Below are positions 9,852 through 20,230 of a DNA stretch of 64,000 nucleotides, piece by piece; positions within the stretch are counted from its first letter, which is position 1, and every line of letters begins with the position of its first letter. The stretch is from Photobacterium indicum (lineage in GTDB: Bacteria; Pseudomonadota; Gammaproteobacteria; Enterobacterales; Vibrionaceae). Where the stretch lies: contig NZ_PYOC01000002.1 in NCBI RefSeq assembly GCF_003026215.1, positions 248,001-312,000 of the forward strand, in the 5' to 3' direction. Position numbers and translations under genes: made by a program. The notes under the pieces are model-generated. The model was not told where the DNA came from. It was given only the letters and a program-made list of their open reading frames with translations, and did not search any database.

Positions 9852-10763
9852 ATGATAGAAATTAAGCACCTAAGAACCCTATCCGTTCTTCGCGATACAG
9901 GTTCGCTAACAGCAACTGCAAATACCTTATGCCTTACACAATCGGCACTGTCACACCAATTAAAAGATTTAGAGCAGCGGATCGGTGGTCAGCTTTTTCT
10001 ACGTAAAACGCGCCCTGTTAAATTCACATCTGAAGGTGAAATATTACTTCGCCTCGCCAATGATATATTACCGCGCTTAGCCAAGGCTGAGCATGAATTA
10101 GCCAGCCTTAAAGAAGATATAAACGGACGCTTGCACATGGCTATTGAATGCCATTCTTGCTTTCAGTGGTTAATGCCGGCATTGAAAGAGTATCAAGTGC
10201 ATTGGCCTTCTGTGACGTTGGATTTTTCTTCTGGTTTTGGCTTTGAACCTATACCTGCGCTCGCTGCTGGTGAGTTAGATTTAGTTATCACGTCTGATAT
10301 TCAGCAACGCAACGAGATACATTACGAGCCTTTATTTGATTTTGAGATGCGTTTAGTCGTATCGCCCCAATCGCCACTAGCAGATAAAGCAGTGATTGAA
10401 CCTGAAGACTTACTTGAACATACAATGTTGAGTTATCCGGTACAAAAGAATCGATTAGATGTGGTGAAGCACTTTCTACAGCCCGCGGGCATTGAACCCA
10501 AAGCTTGGAAGCAAGCCGATAACACATTAATGCTGGTGCAAATGGTCTCGGCAGGTCTAGGTGTCGCAGCCCTACCAAACTGGGCAATTCATGATTTCGC
10601 TCGCCAAGGGTTAATTGTTAGCAAGCCACTAGGTAAAGGGCTATGGCGTCGTTTATTTGCAGCTGTTCGCGCTTCCGAGCAAGATCGCCATTACCTAAAA
10701 GCTTTTTTTGCGACAGCCAGACAGCAATGCCAAACACACTTAGAAGGCATTAAAGCCGCTTAA
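9852..10763 (+). CDS. metR: LysR-family activator of methionine genes
   Basis: 303 residues, as for MetR. The N-terminal winged helix-turn-helix (MIEIKHLRTLSVLRDTGSLT, then LTQSALSHQLKDLEQRIGGQLF) is followed by the ligand-binding domain. In enterobacteria MetR uses homocysteine as co-effector to activate metE and metH. Location divergent from metE supports the name. The met box just upstream suggests metR itself is repressed by MetJ. Confidence 0.95.
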   Translation: MIEIKHLRTLSVLRDTGSLTATANTLCLTQSALSHQLKDLEQRIGGQLFLRKTRPVKFTSEGEILLRLANDILPRLAKAEHELASLKEDINGRLHMAIECHSCFQWLMPALKEYQVHWPSVTLDFSSGFGFEPIPALAAGELDLVITSDIQQRNEIHYEPLFDFEMRLVVSPQSPLADKAVIEPEDLLEHTMLSYPVQKNRLDVVKHFLQPAGIEPKAWKQADNTLMLVQMVSAGLGVAALPNWAIHDFARQGLIVSKPLGKGLWRRLFAAVRASEQDRHYLKAFFATARQQCQTHLEGIKAA

Positions 10764-10787
10764 AAGATAACTACAGCAAATTAATAC

Positions 10788-10815
10788 AAAAACGACCCAA
10801 TAAGAGTCGTTTTTT
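10788..10815 (+). terminator. Terminator after metR
   Basis: AAAAACGAC (10788-10796) pairs with GTCGTTTTT (10806-10814), followed by a T-rich run. Confidence 0.75.
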
Positions 10816-10844
10816 ATATGAACAAGCTATTTCTAAGCACTAGG

Positions 10845-11033
10845 TTATCGAAATTGATTAGAAAGCGGATCATAGTGAAAGCCATGCTCATCCATTTTTT
10901 CAATGAGTTCAGCTTCATCTAATTCATAGCGGCTTACCAGCTCTGAAACACTGCCGCACTCTAACCTAAGCTTTTCATTTATAATACTAAAAACAATATT
11001 ACCGTCCATTCTAAGCAAGTTATTGATTTCCAT
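10845..11033 (-). CDS. DUF4250-type small protein
   Basis: 62 residues from the ATG at 11033 (MEINNLLRMDGNIVFSIINE), chosen over the longer frame because GGGAGG lies 5-6 bases before it. The pattern (short N-terminus, SIINEKLR, a helix-turn-helix-like segment LVSRYELDEAELIEKM and the end YDPLSNQFR) matches small DUF4250 proteins of about 60 residues. Function unknown; possibly nucleic-acid binding. Converges with metR. Confidence 0.75.
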   Translation of the reverse strand: MEINNLLRMDGNIVFSIINEKLRLECGSVSELVSRYELDEAELIEKMDEHGFHYDPLSNQFR

Positions 11034-11109
11034 ACTGCCTCCCACTTTAAGCACTATATATTGGGTTCCTTTTACAATAATAGACCTAGCACTGAAGGCT
11101 GATACAAAA

Positions 11110-11138
11110 AAAAGCGCCCTTAAAAAAGAGGCGCTTTT
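11110..11138. terminator. Hairpin with A and T tracts
   Basis: AAAAGCGCC (11110-11118) pairs with GGCGCTTTT (11130-11138). On the minus strand it would end transcription coming from the 11336-12013 gene before the DUF4250 gene. Confidence 0.65.
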
Positions 11139-11166
11139 AGCTCTATACCAATTTAAATCACATATA

Positions 11167-11330
11167 AATACCAATCTAGACAAGTACCTGATCATTCTTA
11201 CTGGTTTAAATTGCTTATAACTACGTTATAAATTTTATAATTAGAATAACTAGTTACTTCAATTTATACCTTGTTATTATCAATTTTTCCTGCGCAATTA
11301 TCTGACCATTTACTTATCCAGAATGGTATA
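11167..11330. mobile_element. MITE-like repeat, copy 1
   Basis: About 164 bp with imperfect terminal inverted repeats: left ATACCAATCTAGACAAGTA, and right end read inverted ATACCATTCTGGATAAGTA. No coding capacity. A second full copy lies at 26052-26216 (clearly homologous along the length, for example GATCATTCTT, AACTAGTTA/CACTAGTTA, TTTTTCCT), and a partial end at about 22938-22966. It ends five bases from the stop codon of the 11336-12013 gene. Any mobilising transposase is not in the window. Confidence 0.7.
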
Positions 11331-11335
11331 ACGCA

Positions 11336-12013
11336 TCAAAAGATGGCTAATTGCATCGAACCAGACAGCACCAATAATGCCGATGCACCCAGCAACTGCC
11401 AACGATTAACAGTGCGACTTAATAAAAGATGGCCAGCCCACACTAACAACGCAATCAACATAAGTACTAAAGCGCCTATTATGCTTGTTGTCATTCCACT
11501 TATCGTTGCTTCATCAATACGTCCTAATTGCCAAAGCATGAACAGAATCGAGGCAATTGCGCTGCCAAAACCCACAAAGGGTAAAATACGGTGGAATGCT
11601 TGAAGGCGAGTTCTCGCTTGAGTCAGTAATAAGTGCGCTAATAGGCTACCAAACAACGCTATCGCCATAAAGCTCATGCCCACTTGAGGCAATGTCATCG
11701 TAGGTATCAGCATTAACCAGCTAATTGCAGCCAACATGTTCGAGGCCATCAAAATCTTAATAGGACCCGCATCACGCGTTTTACCTGTTTTCACTTTAAA
11801 CGTGAAAAAAGCCAAAGTGAGCAACGGCAATACTGCTAACGGTTGAGTCGCTACACATAAAAGCCAGCCAGCAAGAATGATCGGAAGTGTTTTATGCACT
11901 CGCCCACGTTGACCAGGGCAAATCTCACCTTTAGTCAACACCAGTGTCAGAATACATTGTGCCCCTAGTAAAGCAGGGATAAGAAACATTAAGTAGCCAG
12001 TGAACATGATCAT
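11336..12013 (-). CDS. Integral membrane protein of unknown function
   Basis: 225 residues, almost wholly hydrophobic with about seven predicted membrane segments starting at MIMFTGYLMFLIPALLGAQ. No charged catalytic motif or transporter signature recognised. Monocistronic on the minus strand; its 3' end abuts the MITE. Probably an inner-membrane protein restricted to vibrio relatives; function unknown. Confidence 0.65.
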   Translation of the reverse strand: MIMFTGYLMFLIPALLGAQCILTLVLTKGEICPGQRGRVHKTLPIILAGWLLCVATQPLAVLPLLTLAFFTFKVKTGKTRDAGPIKILMASNMLAAISWLMLIPTMTLPQVGMSFMAIALFGSLLAHLLLTQARTRLQAFHRILPFVGFGSAIASILFMLWQLGRIDEATISGMTTSIIGALVLMLIALLVWAGHLLLSRTVNRWQLLGASALLVLSGSMQLAIF

Positions 12014-12275
12014 TCTGTCTCAGAAAAATGGAGGTTGATTATACCAACTTGTATCGGTATGTGAATGCATCAATATTTTCTGTCGTTATCAAGCATTTTT
12101 ATTTTTTAGATACAAATAAAGCACATCTTTATTATTAGCTGGCATTTCTTGAACAAAGATCACAGTTTGTGAGATATATTGATAGAATAATGACAACTCT
12201 ATTGATACCTCAGTTAGTCCGCCTCTCTTCTTCAATGCTTTGAATTCAGTGACTAATAACTAATGAGTATGGTTA

Positions 12276-13463
12276 ATGCGAGAAAATGCAGTCAAAAACA
12301 TTATATTTAAGATGCCACATTTCTATGATCTCTGGAGTTCTCAAGCACACTCTTTAAGCTTTAAAAACACACGAAGTGATTACCTTCTCAGTCGTATAAT
12401 TATACTTTCAACCGTGCTGGGCATACTGCTTATTCTATGGATTCCCTTTGATATTCTCTTTTTAACATCAGATCAAAGTATAAAAATCACGTTTGCTCGA
12501 TTATTTCTGAGTAGCTTCTTTTTCTTTCTTGCCCTCAATAAGTATCAATTTTACTCATTAAGGCAAATACAACTCTGTATTGCATTACTCACTCTTTCCT
12601 TGAGTATTTTTTATCTCTATTGTTTAGCGGTATTGGATTTTCCCGATAGCAACTTGAAATACGGGTATATCTATACTCTACTGCCTATTATTCACGTTGC
12701 TGTACTCACCATTTTTCCTGTCACGTTCAAAGAAAGCCTATCTTTGCTTTCTATTACTGCAATAACTCAAATTTTTACCGATTATTATGCAGATCGTTTA
12801 TTTGCACCAGAATATTTAGCAATCTATTGGCTACAAAGCGTTTTAGCGTTAATGGTGATTTGGTCGCAAGTATCAAAGTTACATATGCTGATGAGGTTGT
12901 ACCGCCAAGCCATTTTAGACCCATTAACGGGTATTTATAATCGTCGGATGCTCTTACGGCTCGGAAAAAAAAACATGCTAGAGTGCCGTCAAAATGATAA
13001 ACCTTTTTCTGTATTGCTCTTTGATATTGATAAATTCAAGCGTATTAACGACACCTGGGGGCATAGCGTTGGTGATAAAGTACTAACAGGCTTTACCACT
13101 TTCGTGCAAAGTAAAATTCGTAAAACGGATTTGTTTGGCCGCTACGGTGGTGAAGAGTTTATTTTATTCTTGCCCGACTGCCCCTCCAATACAGCAATAA
13201 AAATTTCAAATCGAATGCTAACGGCTATTCGTGAGCTAAAACTGCCTATCGACATAGAAAATCAATCACTTAGCATTACGACTTGTATTGGCATTTCAAC
13301 TTATTCTGAAAACGATACTTTAGCTTCAATGCTCGAACGGGCAGATTTTGCGCTTTATAAATGTAAACACTCAGGTCGAGATTGCAGCCACTTCCATCCT
13401 ATTGATCTTCAATATGAAAATGATGAACGTCTGAAAATAGCAGAGAAGATATCGATAAATTAA
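12276..13463 (+). CDS. Membrane-bound diguanylate cyclase (GGDEF)
   Basis: 395 residues. About six membrane segments fill residues 30-205 (a MASE-like sensor). A GGDEF domain follows: DPLTGIYNRR, FDIDKFKRINDTWGH and the active-site loop RYGGEEF near residue 290, so both catalytic acids are present. RKTD lies five residues before GGEEF and fits the RxxD product-inhibition site. Expected to make cyclic di-GMP from GTP. The start is uncertain: ATG at 12276 has a weak ribosome-binding site and ATG at 12312 is an alternative. Single gene with terminator. Confidence 0.92.
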   Translation: MRENAVKNIIFKMPHFYDLWSSQAHSLSFKNTRSDYLLSRIIILSTVLGILLILWIPFDILFLTSDQSIKITFARLFLSSFFFFLALNKYQFYSLRQIQLCIALLTLSLSIFYLYCLAVLDFPDSNLKYGYIYTLLPIIHVAVLTIFPVTFKESLSLLSITAITQIFTDYYADRLFAPEYLAIYWLQSVLALMVIWSQVSKLHMLMRLYRQAILDPLTGIYNRRMLLRLGKKNMLECRQNDKPFSVLLFDIDKFKRINDTWGHSVGDKVLTGFTTFVQSKIRKTDLFGRYGGEEFILFLPDCPSNTAIKISNRMLTAIRELKLPIDIENQSLSITTCIGISTYSENDTLASMLERADFALYKCKHSGRDCSHFHPIDLQYENDERLKIAEKISIN

Positions 13464-13493
13464 TACGTTAAGTCTATTTTTGAATCAAATTTT

Positions 13494-13517
13494 AAGGACC
13501 TGATGGTCCTTTTTTTG
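13494..13517 (+). terminator. Terminator after the diguanylate cyclase gene
   Basis: AAGGACC (13494-13500), loop TGAT, GGTCCTT (13505-13511) and a long T run. Confidence 0.85.
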
Positions 13518-13584
13518 TTTTTATCGCTCAAAAATACGCATAACCACGCATAAATGCGCGAACGAAAGCTCGATCACTCATTAG

Positions 13585-13600
13585 TGTGGTTCAGATCAAT
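13585..13600 (+). promoter_or_regulatory. FNR/CRP-like site upstream of glpABC
   Basis: GTGGT-N4-ATCAA (13586-13599) resembles an FNR box (TTGAT-N4-ATCAA) with one perfect half. The overlapping TGTGG-N6-TCAAT also resembles a CRP box. It lies about 100 bases before glpA. The E. coli glpACB operon is controlled by FNR, CRP and GlpR, so either reading is sensible. Confidence 0.4.
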
Positions 13601-13689
13601 TAATAACCTTACATAAAGTGGCATATTTATGCCTATATGATAGGGAATCAAATAGATTCTGTATGAGCTGGTTAAAAACTATAAGCGAA

Positions 13690-13699
13690 AACGAACATG
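13690..13699 (+). promoter_or_regulatory. GlpR-like half-site at the glpA start
   Basis: AACGAACATG matches the right half of the enterobacterial GlpR operator (AWCGAACATW) in nine of ten positions and overlaps the glpA start codon. The left half is poor, so operator function is only suggested. A further CGAACGAAAGCTCG stretch lies at about 13559-13572. Confidence 0.35.
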
Positions 13700-15397
13700 A
13701 CTAGTTGGTTAGAAACAGACGTTGTTATTATTGGTGGTGGTGCAACCGGTACAGGCATAATGCGTGACTGTGCACTGCGAGGCATCAAATGTATCTTGGT
13801 CGAAAGAGATGATCTAGCATCGGGCACGACGGGTCGTAATCATGGATTACTGCACTCAGGTGCGCGTTATGCAGTAACAGATGAAGAATCTGCACGCGAG
13901 TGCATTCAAGAAAACCGTATACTTAAAAATATCGCGCGTCATTGTGTTGAAGACACGCAAGGTTTATTCATCTCCCTACCCGATGATGACCTTGATTTTC
14001 AAAAATCATTCCTTACAGCATGTGGCCGAGCAGACATTGATGTTGAGCAGTTAAGCCCTGAAGAAGCTCTTCGCTTAGAGCCAAACTGTAACCCAAATTT
14101 AATTGGTGCAGTAAAAGTACCCGACGGCACTATTGACCCATTTCGTCTCGCATCTTCTAATGTATTAGATGCTGTAGAGCATGGTGCACGCTTATTTAAT
14201 CACACACATGTTACCGGGCTTATCCGTGAAGGGCATGCTGTGCGTGGTGTGCGTTGCTTGAACATGAAAACTGGTGAACATTTTGATATTCGCTCAAAGC
14301 AAGTAATCAATGCAGCAGGAATATGGGGACAACAAATCTGCGAATACGGTGATTTGAATATCAAAATGTTCCCTGCAAAAGGATCGCTACTGATCCTTGA
14401 TTACCGTATCAATAATTTAGTGATTAACCGTTGCCGTAAACCCTCTGATGCCGACATTTTAGTACCGGGCGATACCATTTCACTGATAGGAACAACATCT
14501 GAGCGCATTGATTACGACAAGATCGATGACTTACATGTTACCAGCCGCGAAATCGATATTTTGCTTGAAGAAGGGGCAAAACTCGCGCCTATTATGGCAA
14601 ATACTCGCGTATTACGTGCGTATGCTGGCGTTCGCCCTCTTGTTGCTGTTGATGGCGATACCAGTGGCCGAAACATTAGCCGTGGCATTGTGCTGTTAGA
14701 TCATGCTGAACGCGATGGTATGGACGGCTTTATAACGATTACAGGCGGTAAGTTAATGACTTATCGCATGATGGCTGAATGGGCAACAGACTTAGTCGCT
14801 AAAAAGCTGGGTAACACGCAACCTTGTATCACCCACACCAAGCCTTTACCTGGTTCAGAACAAGCGCAGAAAAAAGTCAAACATACCGCAAGCCTTGCTA
14901 AGCCTATTTATCAATCTGCTTACTATCGCCATGGCGAACGTGCGGAAAAATTCTTAAAGAATGATAAAAAAAGCCAAGCCGTTATTTGCGAATGCGAAAT
15001 GGTAACCAGTGGCGAAGTTGAATACGCCATTAAAGAATTAGACGTACATAACCTTGTCGATTTACGCCGCCGTACCCGCGTAGGTATGGGCCCTTGCCAA
15101 GGTGAGCTTTGTTCTTACCGCGCAGCAGGGTTGTTTTCAGAATATGGTCAGAGCTCAGGTACAGAAGCTAGCCATTTACTGAGTGATTTCTTAGAAGAAC
15201 GCTGGAAAGGCATTAAACCCGTTTTTTGGGGAGATGCATTACGTGAGGCGGAATTCACCTATTGGATTTATGAAGGTTTATTTGGTGTCAGTGATATCCC
15301 CGATTCTGATCTACCACCATTACCAACGCCGAACCTAGATACTGACAATTCAACCGCTACACAAACAAATGAGAACAAGAGTGAGGTCGCATCATGA
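13697..15397 (+). CDS. glpA: Anaerobic glycerol-3-phosphate dehydrogenase, subunit A
   Basis: 566 residues. Catalytic FAD subunit that oxidises glycerol-3-phosphate to dihydroxyacetone phosphate and passes electrons through GlpB and GlpC to quinone. N-terminal dinucleotide fold [16 protein letters not shown]; substrate-domain motifs such as [20 protein letters not shown]-terminal BFD-like cysteine cluster (ICECEM, then [10 protein letters not shown]) for an iron-sulfur centre, which distinguishes it from GlpD. The last four bases overlap glpB (ATGA), so translation is coupled. The C-terminal tail after about residue 540 is Asn/Thr-rich and low in conservation. Confidence 0.97.
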   Translation: MTSWLETDVVIIGGGATGTGIMRDCALRGIKCILVERDDLASGTTGRNHGLLHSGARYAVTDEESARECIQENRILKNIARHCVEDTQGLFISLPDDDLDFQKSFLTACGRADIDVEQLSPEEALRLEPNCNPNLIGAVKVPDGTIDPFRLASSNVLDAVEHGARLFNHTHVTGLIREGHAVRGVRCLNMKTGEHFDIRSKQVINAAGIWGQQICEYGDLNIKMFPAKGSLLILDYRINNLVINRCRKPSDADILVPGDTISLIGTTSERIDYDKIDDLHVTSREIDILLEEGAKLAPIMANTRVLRAYAGVRPLVAVDGDTSGRNISRGIVLLDHAERDGMDGFITITGGKLMTYRMMAEWATDLVAKKLGNTQPCITHTKPLPGSEQAQKKVKHTASLAKPIYQSAYYRHGERAEKFLKNDKKSQAVICECEMVTSGEVEYAIKELDVHNLVDLRRRTRVGMGPCQGELCSYRAAGLFSEYGQSSGTEASHLLSDFLEERWKGIKPVFWGDALREAEFTYWIYEGLFGVSDIPDSDLPPLPTPNLDTDNSTATQTNENKSEVAS

Positions 15398-16722
15398 AAT
15401 TCGATAGCTTAATTATAGGTGGCGGTGTAGCAGGATTAAGTTGTGCGATTCGTTGTGCAGAAGCAGGCATGAAAACAGCAGTGATCGCTGCTGGCCAAAG
15501 TGCTCTTCACTTCTCATCAGGCTCTATTGATTTCTTAAGCCGACTTCCAAATGGACAGCCCGTTTATCACCCAATGGCTGCATTCGATGAGTTACAGCAG
15601 CAGAGTCCAGAGCATCCCTACTGCAAGCTGGGCAAAAGAAAAGTACAAGAAGCATTAGACTGGTATCAAGAAATGATCAAAGCGCGTGGTATCTATCTTT
15701 CTTCACAAGAAGATGAAGCGAACCATCTACGCTTAACCCCAATGGGAACCTTTCGTTCAACCTGGTTATCGCAGCAAACTGTGCATCAATTTCCACTGAC
15801 TAATACTGCTGGTGAATTAAATCATATCGCATTGGTGACAATCGATGGCTTCCGTGATTTTCAGCCTAAATTAGCGGCTGATAATCTTTCAAAATTAGCG
15901 CAATTTAAAGATGTGAAAATAACCACGGCTGCTGTTGAATTGCCTGACTTTGAAGAGATGCAGCGTAACCCTTGTGAATTTCGCTCTATTGATATTTCAC
16001 GCGTATTACGTGATGAACGCAAATTGCACGCTTTTGCTAAATCAATGATTCAAGCTGTTGGCAAGGCAGACCTTGTAGTATTGCCTGCGGTATTTGGCAA
16101 CGGCGATGGTGCTGCAATAATCAAATTGCTTGAAGGCTTAACAGGCTTTACGATTTGCGAACTGCCTACCATGCCACCTTCGTTGCTGGGTATTCGTTTA
16201 GAAGAAGCCATGAAGTCTCATCTCAAAATGCTGGGTGGAATCATTCTTGTTGGGGATGAAGTTCAACGTGGTGATATTGAAAATGGTGAATTAAAGCGTG
16301 TATTTACCCGTAATCATCGTGATATGCCATTAATTGCGGATAACTATTTAATCGCAACAGGCAGTTTCTTTAGCCGTGGTATGGCTGCACAACGTTTAAG
16401 TATTGATGAACCTATTTTCAATCTTGATACTGTTGCTATTCCAGATCGAGACCAGTGGTACCAACCTGAATTTTTCACATCAAAAGCGCATCCATTTTTG
16501 AAGATGGGCGTGATATGCAATGATCAACTACAGGCTTCTGCTAATAATCAAACTGTTGATAATTTATTCTGCGCTGGCGCACTATTGGCACACTACGATC
16601 CCGTGTTTGAAGGGTGTGGCAGTGGCGTTGCAATTAGCACCGGATTCCACGTTGCCGAACAAATGATCAGTAAACATACCGCACACCAAAATCAGAATAA
16701 TAAAGAAAGGACTGTCGCATGA
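15394..16722 (+). CDS. glpB: Anaerobic glycerol-3-phosphate dehydrogenase, subunit B
   Basis: 442 residues. N-terminal FAD/FMN-binding fold [21 protein letters not shown], and the usual GlpB family segments [12 protein letters not shown] and [11 protein letters not shown]. It links the catalytic GlpA subunit to the iron-sulfur anchor GlpC. Overlaps glpA at its start and glpC at its end, each by four bases. Confidence 0.96.
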   Translation: MKFDSLIIGGGVAGLSCAIRCAEAGMKTAVIAAGQSALHFSSGSIDFLSRLPNGQPVYHPMAAFDELQQQSPEHPYCKLGKRKVQEALDWYQEMIKARGIYLSSQEDEANHLRLTPMGTFRSTWLSQQTVHQFPLTNTAGELNHIALVTIDGFRDFQPKLAADNLSKLAQFKDVKITTAAVELPDFEEMQRNPCEFRSIDISRVLRDERKLHAFAKSMIQAVGKADLVVLPAVFGNGDGAAIIKLLEGLTGFTICELPTMPPSLLGIRLEEAMKSHLKMLGGIILVGDEVQRGDIENGELKRVFTRNHRDMPLIADNYLIATGSFFSRGMAAQRLSIDEPIFNLDTVAIPDRDQWYQPEFFTSKAHPFLKMGVICNDQLQASANNQTVDNLFCAGALLAHYDPVFEGCGSGVAISTGFHVAEQMISKHTAHQNQNNKERTVA

Positions 16723-17930
16723 GCCTTCTGAAGAAAGACACCAGCTTTGACCAATGTATTAAGTGCACCGTGTGTACTGTTTATTGCCCCGTTGCCAAAG
16801 CAAACCCTGAATACCCAGGCCCTAAACAATGCGGCCCTGATGGCGAGCGTTTACGCATCAAAAGCCCTGAATTTTATGACGAAACCTTAAAACTGTGTAC
16901 TAACTGTAAGCGCTGCGAAACGGCATGTCCTTCAGGTGTTAAGATTGGCGACATGATTGCGGTTGCACGTGACGAACATGCAAAAATGCCGTTAAACATT
17001 AAAACCATTCGTGATTTTGTACTGAGCCATACTGATTTAATGGGAACAGTTGCAACACCATTCGCACCGATAGTAAACACGATCACCAGCATTAAACCTG
17101 TTAAAAAAATCATGCATAAAACCATTGGTGTGCATGACCATAAATCATTACCAAAATATTCACACGGCACGTTCCGCCGCTGGTATAAGCAGAACTGTAC
17201 CAGTCAGGCATTGTACCCTCAACAAGTACACTACTTTCACGGATGCTTTGTGAATTACAATCACCCACAACTGGGTAAAGATTTCGTAAAAGTAATGAAC
17301 GCAATGAGTATTGGTGTCCAGTTATTGGATAAAGAAAAATGCTGTGGTGTGCCATTAATTGCGAACGGTTTTTTCGACAAAGCCAAGAAAAATGCCAAAC
17401 TAAATGTGCGTAATTTTGAAGCTGCGATTGAGAAGTATAATTCATCTATTGTCTCAACGTCTTCAACCTGTTCTTTCACATTGCGTGAAGAATACCCGCA
17501 TGTATTGAAAGTCGATAATGCCAATGTGGCCGATAAAATTGAATATGTGACCCGTTTTTTACTTAAACAATTCATGAACGGTAATACACCGAAAATGAAG
17601 CCGATTAACAAGAAAATCGTCTATCACACACCGTGTCACCTTGAACGTACTGGCGGCAATTTATACACCATCGAACTGTTAAAGATGATCCCAGGTTTAG
17701 AGGTTGTCGTGTTAGATAGCCAATGTTGTGGGCTGGCGGGTACCTATGGTTTCAAAACTGAAAACTACGATACCTCGATAGCAATAGGTGAAAGTCTATT
17801 TAAGCAAATTCGTCAATCAAATGCAGATTTTGCAATCACAGACTGTGAAACCTGTAAGTGGCAAATTGAAGAAAATACGCAGTTAGAAACCATTCACCCT
17901 ATTTCATTACTTGCGATGGCAATTCAATAG
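16719..17930 (+). CDS. glpC: Anaerobic glycerol-3-phosphate dehydrogenase, subunit C
   Basis: 403 residues. Two [4Fe-4S] motifs near the N-terminus ([12 protein letters not shown] and [12 protein letters not shown]), then two CCG domains (KCCGVP near 200 and QCCGLAG near 340) as in heterodisulfide-reductase-like subunits. It is the membrane-associated electron-transfer subunit that delivers electrons to menaquinone. Last gene of the operon; a strong hairpin follows. Confidence 0.96.
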   Translation: MSLLKKDTSFDQCIKCTVCTVYCPVAKANPEYPGPKQCGPDGERLRIKSPEFYDETLKLCTNCKRCETACPSGVKIGDMIAVARDEHAKMPLNIKTIRDFVLSHTDLMGTVATPFAPIVNTITSIKPVKKIMHKTIGVHDHKSLPKYSHGTFRRWYKQNCTSQALYPQQVHYFHGCFVNYNHPQLGKDFVKVMNAMSIGVQLLDKEKCCGVPLIANGFFDKAKKNAKLNVRNFEAAIEKYNSSIVSTSSTCSFTLREEYPHVLKVDNANVADKIEYVTRFLLKQFMNGNTPKMKPINKKIVYHTPCHLERTGGNLYTIELLKMIPGLEVVVLDSQCCGLAGTYGFKTENYDTSIAIGESLFKQIRQSNADFAITDCETCKWQIEENTQLETIHPISLLAMAIQ

Positions 17931-18267
17931 TCGCCCCTTCCCTTTTTACAACTAGGGCGCTTTCGTGCCCTAGTTCTTCTTCTCAGTTTATACCCAAGCT
18001 ACCTCAACGAATATCCGAGATAACTTGCGTATAATCATTTTATTAGCAAATTTTCACTCTGATATAAGCATTTCTAAAATATACGCCTATAGTTGAATAT
18101 TGTTACTCATGAATATACACGATGAAGCACTTTTTTAGCCTTCATGAGCAATACAAATATGGCATGGGAAAATTCGAAATACTTTATTAGCTGAAATTGG
18201 TAGTAGCTAATGCATTTATCTCTATAGCGTGATCCCATCGCGTTCACACATCTCTGAGAGTATATGT
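17931..18267. other. Spacer between glpC and the chemoreceptor gene
   Basis: Holds the glp terminator, one TATACCCAAG-type repeat at about 17988, and an inverted pair GATGAAG / CTTCATGAG near 18120-18148. No gene seen. Confidence 0.5.
17951..17974 (+). terminator. Terminator of the glpABC operon
   Basis: ACTAGGGC (17951-17958) and GCCCTAGT (17967-17974) form a perfect 8-bp stem followed by TCTTCTTCT. Confidence 0.75.
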
Positions 18268-20208
18268 ATGCATGATTCTGTTGCTATTGATAATACAAAA
18301 CACACAAAAACTCGTCGCTTATTCTCGTTTTTGTCAGTCAAAACAATTAAAGCGAAACTCTACTTCATAACGAGCATATTAATCTTAGGCATGCTGCTAT
18401 ACGGCACACTTGAAACGGTATCATTTCGAAAATTAGATAATCTACAGTTTGCCATGCAAGAAATCACTCGCAGCAGTACAAATTTATTGACACTTCGCCG
18501 CTATGAGAAAGATTTTCTTACGCGATTAGATACGCAATACATTGAACGTTTCAACAACGAAACAACCACTTTAAATCAAAGAGTTAAAGGCATTAAATCC
18601 ATAATTCAACAATATCAGCCTGAATACGGCAATGACCTGCGCATATTACTCGAAAACCTTGAGCAATATGAAATGCAATTTAATGTCATTGCCGACCAGA
18701 GCCAGATCATTGGGTTAACCGCCGATGAAGGATTAAGAGGCAATATCACGACATTTGCTAATTCTGCGGAAGAACAACTCTTAATATCAGGAAACGATCA
18801 CCTCTACCGTATGCTGCTCACTTTACGGTTGAATGAAAAAGATTTTATGCTCTCAATGAATACAGACCATTTTACGACGTTTCAAAATAATATCGACTCT
18901 CTTATTGCCGCCATAAAAAATACCGATCTGAGTACTAAACAACAAAATAAATTAATTCGCAGTCTGAATCGTTATGATTTAGTGTTTGATGAACTTGTTG
19001 AAGGTTATAGCGTCATTGGTCTTACACCGGATACTGGGCTCTACGGTGATTTGCGAAACATTGTCCATACCGTTGAAAGCCAACTATTGGTGATTGAAAC
19101 AGAGTTATTAGCCGATATTAATACCATTCAAAAACAAGAAAAGTTAACACTTGCGATTATTGGTATAGCAACAACACTTATCATGGCAACCTTGCTCATC
19201 ACAATTAGCTTTCACATATCAAAACGACTTGCCAGCGTTAATCAAGTCATGCGTGATATTGCCGAGGGAAATGGTGATTTGACCGTTCGTATGAATGATC
19301 ATGGTCATGATGAATTAGCGCAACTTAGCGGCTCATTCGATCTCTTTATATCAAAGTTGCAGGCCATTATTTCTAATGTCAGCGATATTTCAACAAAACT
19401 CTCTTCCATTTCAGCGCAATCAGAGTTGGCAGTCAGCCACAGTTTAGAGAATGCTCAGCAGCAACAAGCAGAATCATCTTCTGTCGCCACAGCGGTCAAC
19501 GAATTACTCGCAACCAGTAACGAAATAGCGACCAACATTAGTGATGCAGCACTCACTGCAGAAAAAGTTAAAGCCGATGCTCAAGAGAGCCTAAAAACCA
19601 ATCAACAAGCTGAAATCTCTATTAAAGGGTTAGTATCAGATATTTCACAGTCTCAAGTATTGACCGAAAAATTAGCGCAAGAAAGCGTTAATATAAACAG
19701 CGTGGTTTCAGTCATTCGCGATATTACCGGACAAACCAACCTACTGGCGTTGAATGCAGCTATAGAAGCAGCACGGGCAGGTGAGCATGGCAGAGGGTTC
19801 GCGGTTGTAGCAAATGAGGTCCGTGAGTTATCAGAAAAAACCCACAGCTCAACCAAAGAGATTGAACAAACGATTGAAGTATTGCATTCCGGTATAGAGC
19901 AAAGTGTTGCCATTATGCAAAAAAGCCAATCACAAACAGACAGTACCGTTCATAAAACCGAAGAAGCTATTGATGCAATGAAGCGTATTGTGTCTTCAAT
20001 TTCAGAGATCTTTGATAAGAACCTACAGATTGCCACAGCCTCAGAACAGCAAGCGATGGTATCAGCCGAGATAGACCGAAATATTACCCGTATATCCGAT
20101 CTTGCTATCGACACTGTCACCGCAGTTAATCAATCATCTCAATCAAATCGTGAAGTGTCTTTAATGTCTGAACAACTCAACAAGGTTGTAGGGCAATTTA
20201 AGTATTAA
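18268..20208 (+). CDS. Methyl-accepting chemotaxis protein with HBM-like sensor
   Basis: 646 residues from the ATG at 18268 (GAGAG upstream); the GTG at 18229 would add 13 residues. Membrane segment near 30-50, then a long periplasmic helical part containing two similar blocks, [15 protein letters not shown] and [16 protein letters not shown], as in helical bimodular (HBM) sensors. Second membrane segment near 295-315, HAMP, and the signalling domain with its hairpin tip ([20 protein letters not shown]) at about residue 500. HBM sensors studied elsewhere bind organic acids; the ligand here is unknown. No C-terminal CheR-binding pentapeptide. Convergent with the MFS gene, 22 bases apart. Confidence 0.93.
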   Translation: MHDSVAIDNTKHTKTRRLFSFLSVKTIKAKLYFITSILILGMLLYGTLETVSFRKLDNLQFAMQEITRSSTNLLTLRRYEKDFLTRLDTQYIERFNNETTTLNQRVKGIKSIIQQYQPEYGNDLRILLENLEQYEMQFNVIADQSQIIGLTADEGLRGNITTFANSAEEQLLISGNDHLYRMLLTLRLNEKDFMLSMNTDHFTTFQNNIDSLIAAIKNTDLSTKQQNKLIRSLNRYDLVFDELVEGYSVIGLTPDTGLYGDLRNIVHTVESQLLVIETELLADINTIQKQEKLTLAIIGIATTLIMATLLITISFHISKRLASVNQVMRDIAEGNGDLTVRMNDHGHDELAQLSGSFDLFISKLQAIISNVSDISTKLSSISAQSELAVSHSLENAQQQQAESSSVATAVNELLATSNEIATNISDAALTAEKVKADAQESLKTNQQAEISIKGLVSDISQSQVLTEKLAQESVNINSVVSVIRDITGQTNLLALNAAIEAARAGEHGRGFAVVANEVRELSEKTHSSTKEIEQTIEVLHSGIEQSVAIMQKSQSQTDSTVHKTEEAIDAMKRIVSSISEIFDKNLQIATASEQQAMVSAEIDRNITRISDLAIDTVTAVNQSSQSNREVSLMSEQLNKVVGQFKY

Positions 20209-20230
20209 TTACCCACTCAGCTAAACTCAA

